The notes under the pieces: generated by a model
Seen by the model: only the letters and a program-made list of their open reading frames with translations
Told to the model about the DNA's origin: nothing
Database searches by the model: none
Assembly (NCBI GenBank): GCA_025056455.1
Contig: JANWVY010000003.1
Span: forward strand, 124,001-188,000
DNA from: Bryobacteraceae bacterium
GTDB lineage: Bacteria; Acidobacteriota; Terriglobia; Bryobacterales; Bryobacteraceae
Length of the DNA: 64,000 nucleotides
Reading direction: 5' to 3'
In this document: positions 63,072 to 64,000 of the stretch, in pieces
How positions within the stretch are numbered: position 1 is the first letter of the stretch
How the letters are laid out: each line of letters starts with the position of its first letter
Program-made: the position numbers and the translations under genes

Positions 63072-64000
63072 ATGGCCATTTCTGAATCTGTTCAAACGCC
63101 TTCAGCGCTGAGCTCGACGCGGCATTCTGCGCCCACATCGCAAAGGCTCCTATCGCTTGACGTCTTTCGCGGGCTGACGATGATCCTGCTCATTTCCCAC
63201 GGATTTGGCATCCGCGAGGCGCTTGAAAACCAGACCTCTCTGCGATGGTTGGCGGATCAGTTCGAGCATGTTCCGTGGGTCGGTTGTTCGCTCTGGGATC
63301 TCATCCAGCCGGCTTTCACTTTCATCGTCGGCGTTGCGCTCCCGCTTTCTGTCAAGCGACGCCTCGAGCAAGGCGCAACTCAACGCGAAGTCTTCCGTCA
63401 CGTGATTTGGCGCGCCTTTTTCTTAATCGTGCTATCGAACGTGCTGATGAACTGGAACGCCCCGCCTCCCCCTCGGCTGCAATTCATCAATGTGCTCTGT
63501 CAAATTGCGTTTGGCTATGTGCTTTGTTTTGGCTTGATGCAGCTGTCTTTTCGCGGTCAAGCCGTTGCCGCGGCCGCTCTCATGGTCTTTCATCACGCTC
63601 TGTTTTATCTGTTCCCGGGACCTGCCGGACCTTTTGATCCGACTGGCAACATCGGCGCCGTCTTGGACAAGGCCATCCTCGGCTACAATTACCCGGGCCA
63701 CTACACCACCATCAATTTTCTCGGGAACGCAATCACCATTCTGTTCGGCGTCTGGACGGGCATGCTGCTCCACTACCGCAGTGCGCACGGTGAACGCATG
63801 CGAATGCTTGCTGGATGCGCGGCGGCGTGCTTTGCCCTCGGCCTGATCCTTTCCTCTTGGATCCCCATGGTGAAAAGGCTGTGGCTCGGCTCGTTTACCT
63901 TCTTTAGCGCCGGATGGGTGCTGCTGGCCTTTTTGCTCTGCTACTGGATGATCGAGGTCAAGGGTTGGAGACGATGGAGCTTCCCCGCTGTTGTCGTTGG
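63072..64000 (+). CDS. DUF5009 / heparan-alpha-glucosaminide N-acetyltransferase-like membrane protein (3' end cut)
   Basis: The frame is open from ATG 63072 to the window edge, about 309 residues seen. The protein has many membrane spans and starts with the family's opening RLLSLDVFRGLTMILLISHG. It continues with WVGCSLWDLIQPAFTFIVGV, ALPLSVKRRLEQGATQREVF and TINFLGNAITILFGVWTGML. Members of this family (HGSNAT-like, COG4299) transfer acetyl groups across a membrane to amino sugars, but bacterial ones are mostly uncharacterised. A -10-like TACAAT lies at 63031-63036 and GGAAGGG upstream of the ATG. An acetyltransferase for surface glycans would fit the neighbourhood, as inference. Confidence 0.88.
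   Translation, partial: MAISESVQTPSALSSTRHSAPTSQRLLSLDVFRGLTMILLISHGFGIREALENQTSLRWLADQFEHVPWVGCSLWDLIQPAFTFIVGVALPLSVKRRLEQGATQREVFRHVIWRAFFLIVLSNVLMNWNAPPPPRLQFINVLCQIAFGYVLCFGLMQLSFRGQAVAAAALMVFHHALFYLFPGPAGPFDPTGNIGAVLDKAILGYNYPGHYTTINFLGNAITILFGVWTGMLLHYRSAHGERMRMLAGCAAACFALGLILSSWIPMVKRLWLGSFTFFSAGWVLLAFLLCYWMIEVKGWRRWSFPAVVV

Noticed and set aside
1-64000. CRISPR arrays, insertion sequences, prophage or integrase genes
   Set aside because: No direct-repeat ladder, transposase, integrase or terminal inverted repeat pair was found.

Overview
The window looks like chromosomal DNA of an Acidobacteriota bacterium, most likely of the Bryobacterales/Solibacter type. I infer this from three very large Oar-like TonB-dependent receptors with an N-terminal carboxypeptidase-regulatory-like domain, many secreted beta-propeller proteins and peptidases, multiheme/TPR cytochromes, the futalosine menaquinone route and a GC-rich composition. 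No rRNA, tRNA, CRISPR array, transposase or prophage gene was recognised. A Gram-negative envelope is supported by a partial lpxD at the left edge and by the outer-membrane receptors.

Layout. 1-3539 (minus): lpxD (cut by the window edge) and a secreted YncE-like propeller/phosphoesterase. 3638-8747: msrA and an Rsm22-like protein; then, on the minus strand, two menaquinone genes (UbiA-type prenyltransferase, mqnE); then a DUF192 lipoprotein, larB and rhamnose mutarotase. 8850-17032: two TonB-dependent receptors and a seven-heme c-type cytochrome with TPR repeats. The second receptor and the cytochrome are each broken by a one-base insertion. 17142-21058: a PQQ-type propeller protein and an OmpR/CusS-like two-component pair. 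21153-25430 (minus): a third receptor and an orphan unknown. 25655-31991 (minus): ABC ATPase, permease and lipoprotein operon, an M28 peptidase, and a PQQ sugar dehydrogenase fused to cytochrome c. 32333-33994: DUF47/PhoU-like protein and PiT phosphate transporter. 34072-37347 (minus): tricorn-like protease. 37413-47605: a class III aminotransferase and a surface-glycan cluster (six-hairpin protein, fused GT2-GT4 glycosyltransferase, GT2, two methyltransferases), interrupted by a minus-strand ACT protein and a RodZ-like protein. 47712-55162: a DPP-IV-like peptidase, a 1335-residue di-heme mosaic protein and an SDR epimerase. 55240-56600 (minus): an FHA-DUF4123 adaptor with a small helical partner, without other type VI secretion genes. 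56637-64000: adenosine/aminofutalosine deaminase-like gene, glgB, a rhamnulose-phosphate aldolase-dehydrogenase fusion, a small membrane protein and a truncated DUF5009/HGSNAT-like membrane protein.

How it fits together. The receptors, the secreted S9, S41 and M28 peptidases and the sugar dehydrogenase suggest a heterotroph that takes up peptides and sugars. The cytochromes and PQQ proteins suggest periplasmic oxidation feeding a menaquinone-based chain. The less ordinary signals are: (1) several start codons 6-8 nt after a -10-like hexamer and without a ribosome binding site, which suggests leaderless mRNAs, including one 18-bp divergent promoter between the deaminase gene and glgB; (2) the orphan FHA-DUF4123 pair; (3) the di-heme mosaic protein; (4) the two neighbouring one-base frameshifts.
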